Positions 9,221 to 17,789 of a DNA stretch of 64,000 bases are shown one piece after another. The position numbers and the translations under genes are program-made. Numbering within the stretch: the first letter of the stretch is position 1; each line of letters begins with the position of its first letter. This DNA comes from Pseudomonas sp. Root71. GTDB taxonomy: Bacteria > Pseudomonadota > Gammaproteobacteria > Pseudomonadales > Pseudomonadaceae. The notes beneath the pieces were generated by a model. That model saw only the letters and a program-made list of their open reading frames with translations, was not told where the DNA came from and did no database searches. The stretch covers positions 64,888 through 128,887 of the forward strand of contig NZ_LMHY01000001.1 of NCBI RefSeq assembly GCF_001429045.1. The letters run 5' to 3'.

Positions 9221-10528
9221 TTATAGAGTGCTGAACACCGGGAAAGTCCCCAACAGCAGTGCAGCAATCAGTATGCAGATACAAACCAGCACTGCCCACT
9301 TCAGGGTGAAGCGCTGGTGGTCACCGAAATCGATGCCTGCCAGGGCCACCAACAGGTAGGTCGATGGAACCAGCGGGCTCAACAGATGGACGGGCTGACC
9401 GACGATCGAGGCACGTGCCATTTCCACGGCGGTTATACCGTAATGGCTGGCGGCTTCGGCAAGAACCGGTAACACGCCGTAATAAAATGCATCGTTCGAC
9501 ATGAAGAAAGTGAACGGCATGCTTACCAGTGCCGTGATCACCGCCAGGTACGGGCCGAGGAAGTCCGGAATCACCGCCAACAGGCTTTTCGACATGGCGT
9601 CGACCATCCCGGTGCCGGTCAGGATACCGGTGAAGATACCGGCCGCAAAGATCAACCCGACCACCGCCAGCACGCTACCGGCGTGGGCCGCGACACGATC
9701 CTTCTGTTGTTGCAGGCAAGGATAGTTGACGATCATGGCGATACTGAACGCCACCATGAACAGCACCGGCAACGGCAGCAGGCCACCGATCAGGGTGCCC
9801 ATCAGGGCCAGGGTCAGGGCGCCGTTGAACCAGATCAGCTTCGGACGACGGGCATCCGGGAACTGCGAAACGCTGATTTCGCTGTGATCGATTTCATCGC
9901 CAACCAGGTGCAGTTCACCCAGGCGTGCACGCTCACGCTTGCCGTAGAAGTAGGCAATGACCAGGATCGCCACTACACCAGCCAGCATCGCAGGAATCAT
10001 CGGTACGAAGATGTCGGACGGGTCCACATGCAACGCACTGGCAGCGCGAGCGGTCGGACCGCCCCATGGGGTCATGTTCATCACGCCACCGGCGAGGATG
10101 ATCAGGCCGGCCATGATCCGCGGGCTCATGCCGATACGGCTGTAGAGCGGCAGCATGGCGGCCACGCAGATCATGTAAGTGGTCGCGCCGTCACCATCGA
10201 GGGAGACAACGAGCGCCAGAACGGCGGTGCCGACCGAAACTTTCAGCGGGTCGCCCTTGACCAGTTTGAGAATCTTGCGCACAGCCGGGTCGAACAGGCC
10301 GGAGTCAATCATCAGGGCGAAGTACAGGATAGCGAACATCAGCATCACGCCGGTCGGCGCAAGCTTGGTAATGCCCTCGAGCATCATCGGGCCGATCTTC
10401 GGCGAAAAACCGCCGAACAGGGCAAAGATGATTGGAATGATGATCAGGGCGATCAGCGCGGACAGGCGCTTGGTCATGATCAGGAACATGAACGTGATGA
10501 CCATGGCGAAGCCAAGGAAAGTCAGCAT
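9221..10528 (-). CDS. CitMHS-family citrate-metal:proton symporter
   Basis: A 435-residue polytopic membrane protein starting MLTFLGFAMVITFMFLIM. The conserved regions SLDGDGATTYMI and GGVMNMTPWGGPTARAA are those of the CitMHS family, which imports citrate complexed with Mg2+ or Ca2+ using protons. GGAG is 7 nt before the ATG. The gene has a long upstream region (to 10960) holding a Crc-type CA motif, which fits catabolite control of a citrate transporter. No two-component citrate sensor is adjacent. Confidence 0.9.
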   Translation of the reverse strand: MLTFLGFAMVITFMFLIMTKRLSALIALIIIPIIFALFGGFSPKIGPMMLEGITKLAPTGVMLMFAILYFALMIDSGLFDPAVRKILKLVKGDPLKVSVGTAVLALVVSLDGDGATTYMICVAAMLPLYSRIGMSPRIMAGLIILAGGVMNMTPWGGPTARAASALHVDPSDIFVPMIPAMLAGVVAILVIAYFYGKRERARLGELHLVGDEIDHSEISVSQFPDARRPKLIWFNGALTLALMGTLIGGLLPLPVLFMVAFSIAMIVNYPCLQQQKDRVAAHAGSVLAVVGLIFAAGIFTGILTGTGMVDAMSKSLLAVIPDFLGPYLAVITALVSMPFTFFMSNDAFYYGVLPVLAEAASHYGITAVEMARASIVGQPVHLLSPLVPSTYLLVALAGIDFGDHQRFTLKWAVLVCICILIAALLLGTFPVFSTL

Positions 10529-10578
10529 GGGAATACTCCAGGCGTAGCGCGGCTAGGGAATGGGCGGATCGGGCGGGA

Positions 10579-10647
10579 TCAGCGCAGAACGGGAAGCACG
10601 AGACGTACGGGCGGAGTAGCAGCGAAGCGGCGGATAGAAGAGGACAT
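10579..10647 (-). CDS. Possible short leader ORF upstream of citMHS
   Basis: A 22-codon frame (ATG at 10647, TGA at 10579-10581) rich in Ser, Arg, Pro and Val, ending 50 nt before citMHS. GGTG lies 7 nt upstream of the ATG. An alternative in-frame ATG at 10659 gives 26 codons and directly abuts the CA motif. It has no recognisable homology. It might be a translated leader coupling citMHS translation to Crc/Hfq binding, or it may not be translated. Confidence 0.3.
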   Translation of the reverse strand: MSSSIRRFAATPPVRLVLPVLR

Positions 10648-10659
10648 CAGAATCACCAT

Positions 10660-10669
10660 TGTTGTTGTT
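10660..10669 (-). promoter_or_regulatory. Crc/Hfq-type CA motif (AACAACAACA) upstream of citMHS
   Basis: On the minus strand the sequence reads AACAACAACA immediately before an ATG. AAnAAnAA motifs (often AACAAYAACA) near ribosome sites are targets for Hfq-Crc catabolite repression in Pseudomonas. It is about 130 nt upstream of the citMHS ATG, farther than usual, but adjacent to the putative leader ORF. Whether it acts on citMHS is inference. Confidence 0.5.
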
Positions 10670-10840
10670 AAATGGGCTGTGCGAGCGATAAAACGCTGGC
10701 ATTGGCCAACCGGTCTGTTGCCGGTAGTGGGGGCGATCCTAATCGGGGAAGCTTTCAGCCAGCTTTCGCCAATGAAAGCAAGGACCGGATGTGCAACCGA
10801 TCGTCGGATTGGGGCGGGGAGGTGAACCGAGTTACGGCCT

Positions 10841-10915
10841 TCGCGAGCAAGCCCGCTCCCACACTGGATCTGAGTCGTACACAAAACCAATGTGGGAGCG
10901 GGCTTGCTCCGGGCG
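10841..10915. repeat. REPIN, GTGGGAGCGGGC type
   Basis: Inverted pair: left arm 10841-10862 (TCGCGAGCAAGCCCGCTCCC then AC), right arm 10892-10910 (GTGGGAGCGGGCTTGCTCC). Same family as the elements at 8259 and 27912. The right arm loses the GCGAT tail typical of the others, reading GGGCGGCGAT instead. Confidence 0.88.
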
Positions 10916-10960
10916 GCGATCCGACGAAGACGTCGGTAACTACGCATCAGGAGGAATGCC

Positions 10961-11362
10961 ATGAACAGAATTCACACCGGGGGCTGCCATTGCGGGCAAC
11001 TGCGCTATCAATTCAGCGGGCCGCTGCACGATATCGCCCACTGCCATTGTTCGATTTGCCGACGGGTTAGCGGCGGCATCGTGACCACCTGGATCACCGT
11101 GCCGGTATCGGCCTTTCAATGGCTGGCCGGGACGCCGTCGCGCTATGATTCTTCATCCACCTGCGCGCGATATTTCTGCGGCCACTGCGGGGCGCAGCTG
11201 GCGCTGGTGACGCACCTGAGCCCGAAAAGCATCGACCTGACCATCGCCACCCTCGACCATCCAGAGCAAGCGCCGGCCGAGCGGCACATCTGGACCGACA
11301 GCCGCTTGCCGTGGCTGCATCTGGACGAACACCTGCCCGGTGAGGCCGGAGAAACACTCTGA
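10961..11362 (+). CDS. GFA-family protein (glutathione-dependent formaldehyde-activating-like)
   Basis: A 133-residue protein with the GFA zinc-binding pattern: Cys9 and Cys11 (GGCHCG), Cys28, Cys30 and Cys33 (HCHCSIC), then Cys73 and Cys76 (CGHCG). These cysteines bind two zinc ions in this fold. The name comes from Gfa of Paracoccus, which binds glutathione and formaldehyde; most members have no proven reaction. AGGAGG lies 6 nt before the ATG. It is convergent with the next gene, whose stop is directly adjacent at 11363. Confidence 0.88.
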   Translation: MNRIHTGGCHCGQLRYQFSGPLHDIAHCHCSICRRVSGGIVTTWITVPVSAFQWLAGTPSRYDSSSTCARYFCGHCGAQLALVTHLSPKSIDLTIATLDHPEQAPAERHIWTDSRLPWLHLDEHLPGEAGETL

Positions 11363-11689
11363 TCAAAAAACCGTCAGGTCCAACGGCCGAATAGCGCCCA
11401 TCCAGATCGCGTGCTCGGTGTGGTCGAGCAGATCGTTGCCGGTGTCCGGGTGCAGAAACACCACCAGCCCCTTGCGGTTGAGCGCCAGCCACGGCAGCAC
11501 GTCACCCAGCACCTGCGGCTCGAACGCCAACTGGCAGCTCCAGTCCGGGTGCGGACCGACCAGGCGCTCATGCACGCGGCCCATTTTCAGTGGAAACAAT
11601 TGCGCCGCCTGCTCACACAAGGCCCGCGCCAGCCCGATTGTGCTGGCATCGAAATAAACGTGGGCGTGGTAACCCCTGATCTGCTGCAT
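11363..11689 (-). CDS. DOPA 4,5-dioxygenase family protein
   Basis: A 108-residue protein whose spaced histidines match the DOPA-dioxygenase-like family: YHAHVYFD (His8, His10), PHPDW, VFLHPDTG and HTEHAIWMG. Such proteins are small metal-dependent extradiol dioxygenases or relatives; bacterial members mostly lack a proven substrate. I chose the ATG at 11689 because GAGGGG is 6 nt upstream and the domain starts right there. It abuts the GFA gene tail-to-tail without spacer. Confidence 0.82.
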   Translation of the reverse strand: MQQIRGYHAHVYFDASTIGLARALCEQAAQLFPLKMGRVHERLVGPHPDWSCQLAFEPQVLGDVLPWLALNRKGLVVFLHPDTGNDLLDHTEHAIWMGAIRPLDLTVF

Positions 11690-11775
11690 CTGAACCCCTC
11701 TGAAAACTGTTCGAACCCTTGCTGGTTCCTGCGGGTCAAACATCATACAGGCGCTGGAAAACAGGAAGCCCAGCC

Positions 11776-12438
11776 ATGAAAAATGCCGAAACCCCCGTCG
11801 TGAAAGTGGTGCTTTATGGTGCCATGAGTAGCTTGGGCAGTGCGCTGATGGCTGAGATGCTGCGGCGCCAGCATGAAGTGATCGCAATTCTCGATGACCT
11901 CAATGCGCTGGCACCCCGTCCGGGGCTGCGCACCAAGACTGGCGACCTGTTCGACGCGCAACGGGTCAAGCAGAGTGTGGCCGGCAGCTCCGTGGTCATC
12001 TGCCTACTGGACGCTCCAGGTTTACCGTTCAGCAGCGAACACGTGGAAAAAACCATCGTACCGGGCCCGGTAGAGCAGGTGCTGGCAGTAGATGCGCTAA
12101 TCGATGGCATGCAGGCAGCAAAAATCGCCCGATTGTTTCTGGTGGGTGATTTCGACGTGCTGGACGATCCGGAAACCGAGGACAGCTTGGAACGTCACGC
12201 CGCCGAGGAAATCCGCGAAGCACTGCAGAGCAGCCCTTTGCAGTGGACGATGGTTAACGAACCGCGCGGCATACCGGGACTGACCATCGAACATTTTGCC
12301 CAAATCGGGGGCAACCTCGAGCCGGGACTGGCCGAACCACTCGGACGACTGGCCCGCACCGCCGCGGGCATTGCCGATGAATTGCACTTGAACCTGCACA
12401 TCCGAGAGCACGTCAACTTCATCGCCACCGACAGCTAA
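11776..12438 (+). CDS. NAD(P)-binding Rossmann-fold oxidoreductase (NmrA/SDR-like)
   Basis: A 220-residue protein. An N-terminal Rossmann motif (VVLYGAMSSLGSALMAEML) is followed by pieces typical of NAD(P)H-binding epimerase-like proteins: EVIAILDD, GDLFD and VVICLLDAPG. The second half (LFLVGDFDVL, WTMVNEPRGI) resembles the NAD(P)-dependent oxidoreductases annotated near DNA-damage or redox genes. The first glycine-rich motif is slightly degenerate (GAMSSLG). The ATG at 11776 has AGGAAG 7 nt upstream. The 3' end overlaps the convergent LysR gene by 4 nt. Confidence 0.75.
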   Translation: MKNAETPVVKVVLYGAMSSLGSALMAEMLRRQHEVIAILDDLNALAPRPGLRTKTGDLFDAQRVKQSVAGSSVVICLLDAPGLPFSSEHVEKTIVPGPVEQVLAVDALIDGMQAAKIARLFLVGDFDVLDDPETEDSLERHAAEEIREALQSSPLQWTMVNEPRGIPGLTIEHFAQIGGNLEPGLAEPLGRLARTAAGIADELHLNLHIREHVNFIATDS

Positions 12439-13385
12439 ACCGCAATGGACGGCAGTGTCAGGCCGTTGAGTGATTGCGCACTGCTGGCCTGCTCTGCCAT
12501 CAACCAATCCACAAACTGCTGGATCAACGCTCCGCGTCGTTTGCGCTGGGGCAACACCACGTAGTAACCCAGCCTCGACATCACCGTTTCGCCGATCGGT
12601 CGACACAACAACCCCTGCGTCAGTAAGTTATCCACAAGGTGGCGCCAGCCGATGGCAACGCCTTGGCCACCAATCGCCGCCTGAATCAGCAAGGTGTAAT
12701 TGTCGAAGCGCAACTGCCCGGGTGCCGGGGGCGAAGTGATGCCCAGTTCGCGGAACACACCACTCCAGTCGAACCAGTTACTGCTGTGCTCCCCACGCAG
12801 GTGCAGCAACGGAAACTCCAGCAATGCGTGGGCCGGCAAGGGCAGGGGACGTTCGCTCAACAACTGCGGGCTGCACACCGGAAACACTTCTTCGCTGAAC
12901 AGCCAATGGCTTTCACCCTGCTTGAAGCGGCCATCGCCGAACAGTACCGCCACATCGATATCGGTACGTAGCATGTTATGGCTGCGTTCACTGGTGACCA
13001 GGCTGACATCCACCTGCGGATTGGCCGCGTGAAAGCGGTGCAGACGCGGCATCAACCAATAGGCGGCGAAGGCAAAATCCGTGGCCACCTGCAGCACTTC
13101 ATGCTGTTGCTGTGCGCTGATCGCGCTCAATCCTGCGTCGATATTCTGCAAACCTAGCTGAACCTGCTCGAAAAGGATCTGCCCGGCCTCAGTCAGTTCG
13201 ATTCCACGGTAAATGCGATCGAACAGGCGTGTCGACAGTTGCTCTTCCAGGCGCTTGATCTGCTGGCTGATGGCCGGTTGCGTGGTGCCCAGCTCAACCG
13301 CCGCGGCGGTAAAACTTCGCTGACGGGCCGCCGCTTCGAAGGCACGAAGCAGATCCAGTGACAGGTCACCAAGGGCGTCATACAT
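12435..13385 (-). CDS. LysR-family regulator of choline-sulfate use
   Basis: A 316-residue LysR-type regulator. The N-terminal winged HTH covers about residues 8-67 (AARQRSFTAAAVELGTTQPA ISQQIKRLEEQL); a substrate-binding-like co-inducer domain follows. Placement divergent from betC, with only about 115 bp between, matches the regulator found beside betC in other Pseudomonas. It probably activates betC in response to choline-O-sulfate or a derivative (inference). A palindrome with T-N11-A spacing overlaps its start codon, suggesting autoregulation. Confidence 0.88.
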   Translation of the reverse strand: MYDALGDLSLDLLRAFEAAARQRSFTAAAVELGTTQPAISQQIKRLEEQLSTRLFDRIYRGIELTEAGQILFEQVQLGLQNIDAGLSAISAQQQHEVLQVATDFAFAAYWLMPRLHRFHAANPQVDVSLVTSERSHNMLRTDIDVAVLFGDGRFKQGESHWLFSEEVFPVCSPQLLSERPLPLPAHALLEFPLLHLRGEHSSNWFDWSGVFRELGITSPPAPGQLRFDNYTLLIQAAIGGQGVAIGWRHLVDNLLTQGLLCRPIGETVMSRLGYYVVLPQRKRRGALIQQFVDWLMAEQASSAQSLNGLTLPSIAV

Positions 13386-13398
13386 AAGCTGTGCTTAT
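13384..13398. promoter_or_regulatory. LysR-type palindrome ATAAGC-TGT-GCTTAT
   Basis: A perfect 6-bp inverted repeat with a 3-bp centre, giving the T-N11-A pattern typical of LysR-family recognition sites. It overlaps the start codon of the LysR gene (13383-13385) and lies about 100 bp upstream of betC. Function inferred from position. Confidence 0.5.
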
Positions 13399-13499
13399 CC
13401 TAGTCATTGCCGCGCGTGGGCTTTACCGCAAGCTGTGAGGGTTTCATTCTCGAAACCAGCACTCTCGCATAAACATCCACTATGGAATGCCGCGATCAC

Positions 13500-15014
13500 A
13501 TGAAGCGCAAGAACATTCTTTTCATCATGGCCGATCAAATGGCTGCGCCAATGTTGCCGTTCTACGGCCCATCGCCCATCAAACTGCCTAATCTCAGCCG
13601 CCTCGCCGCACAAGGCGTGGTGTTCGACTCGGCTTATTGCAACAGCCCATTGTGCGCGCCCTCGCGCTTTACCCTCGTCAGCGGCCAGTTGCCGAGCAGG
13701 ATCGGTGCCTACGACAACGCCGCCGATTTCCCCGCCGACGTACCGACCTACGCCCACTACCTGCGCCGCCTCGGCTACCGCACCGCCTTGTCGGGCAAGA
13801 TGCATTTCTGCGGGCCAGACCAGCTGCATGGCTACGAAGAACGCCTGACCAGTGACATCTATCCGGCTGACTACGGCTGGGCAGTGAACTGGGATGAGCC
13901 GGACGTGCGCCCGACCTGGTACCACAACATGTCGTCGGTACTGCAAGCCGGCCCGTGCGTGCGCACCAATCAACTGGATTTCGACGAAGAGGTGGTGTTC
14001 AAGGCCCAGCAGTACCTGTTCGACCATATTCGCGAGGACGGCGACCAGCCGTTCTGCCTGACCGTTTCCATGACTCACCCACACGATCCGTACACGATTC
14101 CCAAGGCTTTCTGGGATTTGTACGACGATGCAGACATTCCGCTGCCTGTAACCCCGGACCCGCATGACCTCGACCCGCACTCGCAACGTCTGCTCAAGGT
14201 CTACGACCTGTGGGACAAGCCGCTGCCTGTGGATAAAATCCGCGACGCCCGCCGCGCCTATTTCGGCGCGTGCAGCTATATCGACAGCAACGTCGGCAAA
14301 CTCCTGCAAACTCTCGAGGATACCGGGCTGATTGATGACACCATCATTGTGTTTTCCGGCGACCACGGCGACATGCTCGGCGAGCGCGGCCTCTGGTACA
14401 AAATGCACTGGTATGAAATGGCTGCTCGGGTGCCGCTGCTAGTCAGCGCACCAGGGCAGTTCGGTGCCAGCCGGGTCAGCGCCAGTGTTTCCACGGCGGA
14501 CCTGTTGCCAACCTTCGTCGAACTGGCCGGCGGCTCGCTGGAACCGGGCTTGCCGCTGGACGGCCGCTCGCTGGTCCCGCACCTGCAAGGGCAGGGCGGT
14601 CACGACGAGGTGTTTGGCGAATACATGGCCGAAGGCACCGTCAGCCCGTTGATGATGATTCGCCGCGGTGCCTACAAATTCATCTACAGCGAAGACGACC
14701 CTTGCCTACTCTTCGACGTACAGAATGACCCTCGCGAACTGGAAGAACTCAGTCATTCGCCGCAACATCGCCAGTTGTTCGACGATTTTCTCGCCGAAGC
14801 GCGGGCCAAATGGAACATTCCGGCGATTCACCAGCAGGTGCTCGCCAGCCAGCGGCGCCGACGCTTCGTGGCCGAGGCGCTGACCCTCGGCAAGCTGAAG
14901 AGCTGGGATCACCAGCCACTGGTGGACGCCAGTCAGCAGTACATGCGCAACCACATCGACCTCGACGATCTGGAGCGTAAAGCACGTTATCCACAACCCT
15001 GCCAAAACCAATAA
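13500..15014 (+). CDS. betC: Choline-sulfatase
   Basis: A 504-residue type I sulfatase. The signature C-x-P-x-R is at Cys52-Arg56 (CAPSR); Cys52 is the residue converted to formylglycine. Metal-site motifs are present near the start (FIMADQM) and in the middle (FSGDHGDMLGE). Sequence and neighbours (LysR regulator, choline-binding protein) identify choline-sulfatase, which releases choline and sulfate from choline-O-sulfate in the cytoplasm. The start at 13500 fits the family's usual N-terminus; an in-frame ATG at 13482 is possible, and neither has a strong ribosome site. Confidence 0.93.
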   Translation: MKRKNILFIMADQMAAPMLPFYGPSPIKLPNLSRLAAQGVVFDSAYCNSPLCAPSRFTLVSGQLPSRIGAYDNAADFPADVPTYAHYLRRLGYRTALSGKMHFCGPDQLHGYEERLTSDIYPADYGWAVNWDEPDVRPTWYHNMSSVLQAGPCVRTNQLDFDEEVVFKAQQYLFDHIREDGDQPFCLTVSMTHPHDPYTIPKAFWDLYDDADIPLPVTPDPHDLDPHSQRLLKVYDLWDKPLPVDKIRDARRAYFGACSYIDSNVGKLLQTLEDTGLIDDTIIVFSGDHGDMLGERGLWYKMHWYEMAARVPLLVSAPGQFGASRVSASVSTADLLPTFVELAGGSLEPGLPLDGRSLVPHLQGQGGHDEVFGEYMAEGTVSPLMMIRRGAYKFIYSEDDPCLLFDVQNDPRELEELSHSPQHRQLFDDFLAEARAKWNIPAIHQQVLASQRRRRFVAEALTLGKLKSWDHQPLVDASQQYMRNHIDLDDLERKARYPQPCQNQ

Positions 15015-15030
15015 TGTTAAGGGGAAGTCC

Positions 15031-15951
15031 ATGCAAAGGTTATCCACAGTACTGACGGTCGGGCTCCTGGCTCTGGGCAGTGCATCGGCGTTTGCCGATC
15101 AGAGTTGCGAGACCGTGAAAATGGCCGACCCGGGCTGGAGCGATATCGCCGCGACCAATGCCATCACCGGGTTTCTGCTGGACGGTATGGGCTACAAGGC
15201 CAAGGTCGACACCCTCGCGGTGCCGATCACCTTTGGCGGGCTGAAGGATGGCCAGGTCGATGTATTCCTGGGTAACTGGATGCCGGCGCAGCAGGGCTTC
15301 TATGACAAGTTCGTCGCCAACGGCGATGTCACGCAATTGGCGAAGAACCTCGACGGCACCGAATTCACCCTCGCTGTTCCGGACTACGTGTGGGACGCGG
15401 GTGTGCATAACTTTGCCGACCTGAACAAATACGCCGACAAGTTCGACCACAAGATCTACGGCATCGGCTCCGGTGCTCCAGCGAACATCTCCCTGCAAGA
15501 GATCATCAAGAAAAACGATTTCGACATGGGCCAGTGGAAACTGGTCGAGTCCAGCGAGCAGGCGATGCTGGCGGAAGTGTCCCGCGCGGTGAAAAAGCAG
15601 AAATTCGTGACCTTCCTCGGCTGGACGCCGCACCCGATGAACGTGCAGCTGAAAATGCACTATCTGAAGGGTGGCGAGAAATACTTCGGTGACACCGGCA
15701 GCGTGCATACCCTGACCCGCAAAGGTTATGCACAGGCCTGCCCGAACGTTGGCAAACTGCTGAGCAACCTGAGCTTCACCCAGGACATGGAGAACAGCAT
15801 CATGGCCGAGGTGGTGAACAAGAAAGTCAGCAATGCCGACGCAGCCAAGGCGTGGATCAAGGCCAACCCGGCGGTGTTGGATAAATGGCTCGATGGAGTG
15901 AAGACCGTGGACGGCAAGGATGCGCTGCCAGCGGTCAAAGCGAAACTCTGA
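15031..15951 (+). CDS. choX: Choline ABC transporter substrate-binding protein
   Basis: A 306-residue secreted protein with a Sec signal peptide (cleavage after about Ala22, AFA-DQ). It belongs to the OpuAC/ProX-type binding proteins for quaternary amines; the text VKMADPGWSDIAATNAITGF and FLGNWMPAQQGFYDKF match choline-binding ChoX. AGGGGAAG precedes the ATG, 16 bp after betC, so the two are very likely co-transcribed. No permease or ATPase genes follow, so it must work with a transporter encoded elsewhere (inference). An exact DnaA box (15040-15048) overlaps its first codons. Confidence 0.9.
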   Translation: MQRLSTVLTVGLLALGSASAFADQSCETVKMADPGWSDIAATNAITGFLLDGMGYKAKVDTLAVPITFGGLKDGQVDVFLGNWMPAQQGFYDKFVANGDVTQLAKNLDGTEFTLAVPDYVWDAGVHNFADLNKYADKFDHKIYGIGSGAPANISLQEIIKKNDFDMGQWKLVESSEQAMLAEVSRAVKKQKFVTFLGWTPHPMNVQLKMHYLKGGEKYFGDTGSVHTLTRKGYAQACPNVGKLLSNLSFTQDMENSIMAEVVNKKVSNADAAKAWIKANPAVLDKWLDGVKTVDGKDALPAVKAKL

Positions 15952-15959
15952 TGATTACC

Positions 15960-16090
15960 TGTGGCGAGGGAGCTTGCTCCCGCTCGGCTGCGCAGCAGAC
16001 GCAATCCGGTTACCTCGATGAGTCAGACACATCGTGATTGCCCTTTTGGGACCGCTACGCGGTCCAGCGGGAGCAAGCTCCCTCGCCACA
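15960..16090. repeat. REPIN, TGTGGCGAGGGAGC type
   Basis: Left arm 15960-15998 (TGTGGCGAGGGAGCTTGCTC onward), right arm 16068-16090 as its reverse complement. An additional internal hairpin (GGACCGCTACGCGGTCC) is at 16048-16065. It separates choX from the SulP gene and could limit read-through. The same family recurs at 20686. Confidence 0.9.
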
Positions 16091-16142
16091 ATGATCGCGT
16101 TGTCCTGCTACCCTTGCGCAAAATCCCCAACCGAGAGGCCCC

Positions 16143-17711
16143 ATGGCCCTGCCAAGCCGCCATTCACTCTTCCCCTTCCTCACCTGGCTGCCCCGGCAAA
16201 CCCGCGCCAGTGTCGGTCGCGACCTGATCGTTGGCCTCAGCGGCGCGATTCTCGCGTTGCCGCAATCCATTGCCTACGCACTGATTGCCGGCCTGCCGCC
16301 GGAATACGGCCTGTACGCCGCAATCATCCCGGTGTTGATCGCTTGCCTGTGGGGCTCGTCGTGGCATTTGATCTGCGGTCCTACGGCGGCCATCTCCATT
16401 GTCTTGTACGCCAGCGTCAGTCCTCTGGCCGTTCCTGCGTCGCAGGACTACGTCATGTTGATCCTGTTGCTGACGTTTCTTGCCGGCCTCTTTCAGTGGA
16501 TGCTGGGATTGCTGCGCTTTGGCGCACTGGTGAATTTCGTCTCGCATTCGGTGGTGCTCGGCTTCACCCTGGGTGCCGCCGTGGTGATTGCCATCGGTCA
16601 ATTGCCTAACCTGCTGGGACTGGACTTGCCCAGTCAGGCTACCGCGCTGGATAGCTTCATCACCTTGTTGCGCCATCTCGGCGAAATGGACAAGCCTTCA
16701 CTGGCACTGGGGCTGGCGACGGTGGTGGTGGGCGTGATCCTCAAGCTGCTGCTGCCACGCTGGCCGACGCTCTTGATCACCCTGGTTCTCGGCGGCTTGC
16801 TGGTTTGGCTCTGGCCATCAATGTTCGGCCATGTGCAACTGGTCAGCGCCTTTACCGGCAAACTGCCGCCCTTCAGTCCATTGCCGCTGGACCTTGATCT
16901 GATCCTGCGCCTGCTGCCCAGCGCGGTAGCGGTAGGAATGCTCGGGTTGGTCACCAGCCTGTCGATTGCCCGCTCGATCTCCGCACGTTCGCAGCAATTA
17001 CTTGACGCGAACCAGGAAGTTCGTGCCCAAGGCCTGTCGAACATCGTCGGTGCGTTTTTTTCCGGATCACTGTCAGCCGGCTCCTTCACTCGCTCAGGCC
17101 TGAGCTATGAAGCGGGGGCCTGTTCGCCACTGGCCGGGATTTTTTCGGCATTGTGGGTGGCGCTGTTTGCGATCTTCGGCGCGAGCCTGATCGCGCACAT
17201 CCCGATTCCGGCCATGGCCGGCAGCATTCTGTTGATCGCCTGGGGGCTGGTGGACCATCGCGGCATTCGCGCGTTGTTGCGGGTCAGCCGCGCCGAATTC
17301 GTGGTCATGGCGCTGACCTGCGTCGCCACCCTGCTGCTGGAATTGCAGACGGCAATCTACGCCGGTGTGCTGGCCTCGCTTTTTTTCTACCTCAAGCGCA
17401 CATCGCAACCACGGGTGCAGCATGTGCGGGATGGCGAGGAAGACATTCTGCGGGTGGGCGGCTCGATCTTTTTCGGCGCCAGCCATTACCTGCAAGTGCG
17501 CCTGCAACGCATGCACGGCGCGCGCGTGGTGATCGAGGCGCAGCAGATCAACTTCATCGACTATTCAGGAGTGGAAATGCTGCACCAGGAAGCGCGGCGC
17601 CTGCTTCGCCAGGACCGCAGCCTGACCTTGCGCCGAGCCCGGCCGCAGGTGGTGGAAGAGTTGAGGAAGCTGGAAGGGGCACAGAAGTGCCCGATCCGGT
17701 TTGAAGATTAA
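16143..17711 (+). CDS. SulP-family anion permease with STAS domain
   Basis: A 522-residue protein. About residues 20-400 form the SulP transporter with its characteristic region near the start (LSGAILALPQSIAYALIAGL PPEYGLYAA). A STAS domain occupies the C-terminus (about 420-520; INFIDYSGVEMLH). SulP proteins move sulfate or other anions, often with protons or bicarbonate, across the inner membrane. GAGAGG lies before the ATG. Because it follows betC-choX, it may handle sulfate freed by choline-sulfatase or import choline-sulfate itself; both are guesses. Confidence 0.88.
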   Translation: MALPSRHSLFPFLTWLPRQTRASVGRDLIVGLSGAILALPQSIAYALIAGLPPEYGLYAAIIPVLIACLWGSSWHLICGPTAAISIVLYASVSPLAVPASQDYVMLILLLTFLAGLFQWMLGLLRFGALVNFVSHSVVLGFTLGAAVVIAIGQLPNLLGLDLPSQATALDSFITLLRHLGEMDKPSLALGLATVVVGVILKLLLPRWPTLLITLVLGGLLVWLWPSMFGHVQLVSAFTGKLPPFSPLPLDLDLILRLLPSAVAVGMLGLVTSLSIARSISARSQQLLDANQEVRAQGLSNIVGAFFSGSLSAGSFTRSGLSYEAGACSPLAGIFSALWVALFAIFGASLIAHIPIPAMAGSILLIAWGLVDHRGIRALLRVSRAEFVVMALTCVATLLLELQTAIYAGVLASLFFYLKRTSQPRVQHVRDGEEDILRVGGSIFFGASHYLQVRLQRMHGARVVIEAQQINFIDYSGVEMLHQEARRLLRQDRSLTLRRARPQVVEELRKLEGAQKCPIRFED

Positions 17712-17786
17712 AGAGATCGCTGCCTTCGGCAGCTCCTACGGGTTGTGTGATCACCAGTAGGAGCTGCCGAAGGCTGCGATCTTTTG
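17710..17786. repeat. REPIN, GTAGGAGCTGCCGAAGGC type, between sulP and aroE
   Basis: Left arm 17710-17739 and right arm 17758-17785 are inverted copies (GTAGGAGCTGCCGAAGGCTG then CGATC). It fills the gap between two convergent stops (SulP 17711, aroE 17790), so it may also serve as a two-way terminator; the right arm ends in CTTTTG. The same family recurs at 59316. Confidence 0.9.
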
Positions 17787-17789
17787 ACT

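Larger units (their letters stand above)
10529..10960. other. Intergenic region between citMHS and the GFA gene (432 bp)
   Basis: Contains, from left to right, the short leader frame and CA motif of citMHS, about 170 bp with no recognisable element (10671-10840), the REPIN at 10841-10915, and the AGGAGG ribosome site of the GFA gene just before 10961. I could not assign convincing promoter boxes for either divergent gene. Confidence 0.6.

Noticed and set aside
13482..13499. Longer betC start at ATG 13482
   Set aside because: It adds six residues not seen in the family and has no ribosome site; kept as an alternative only.
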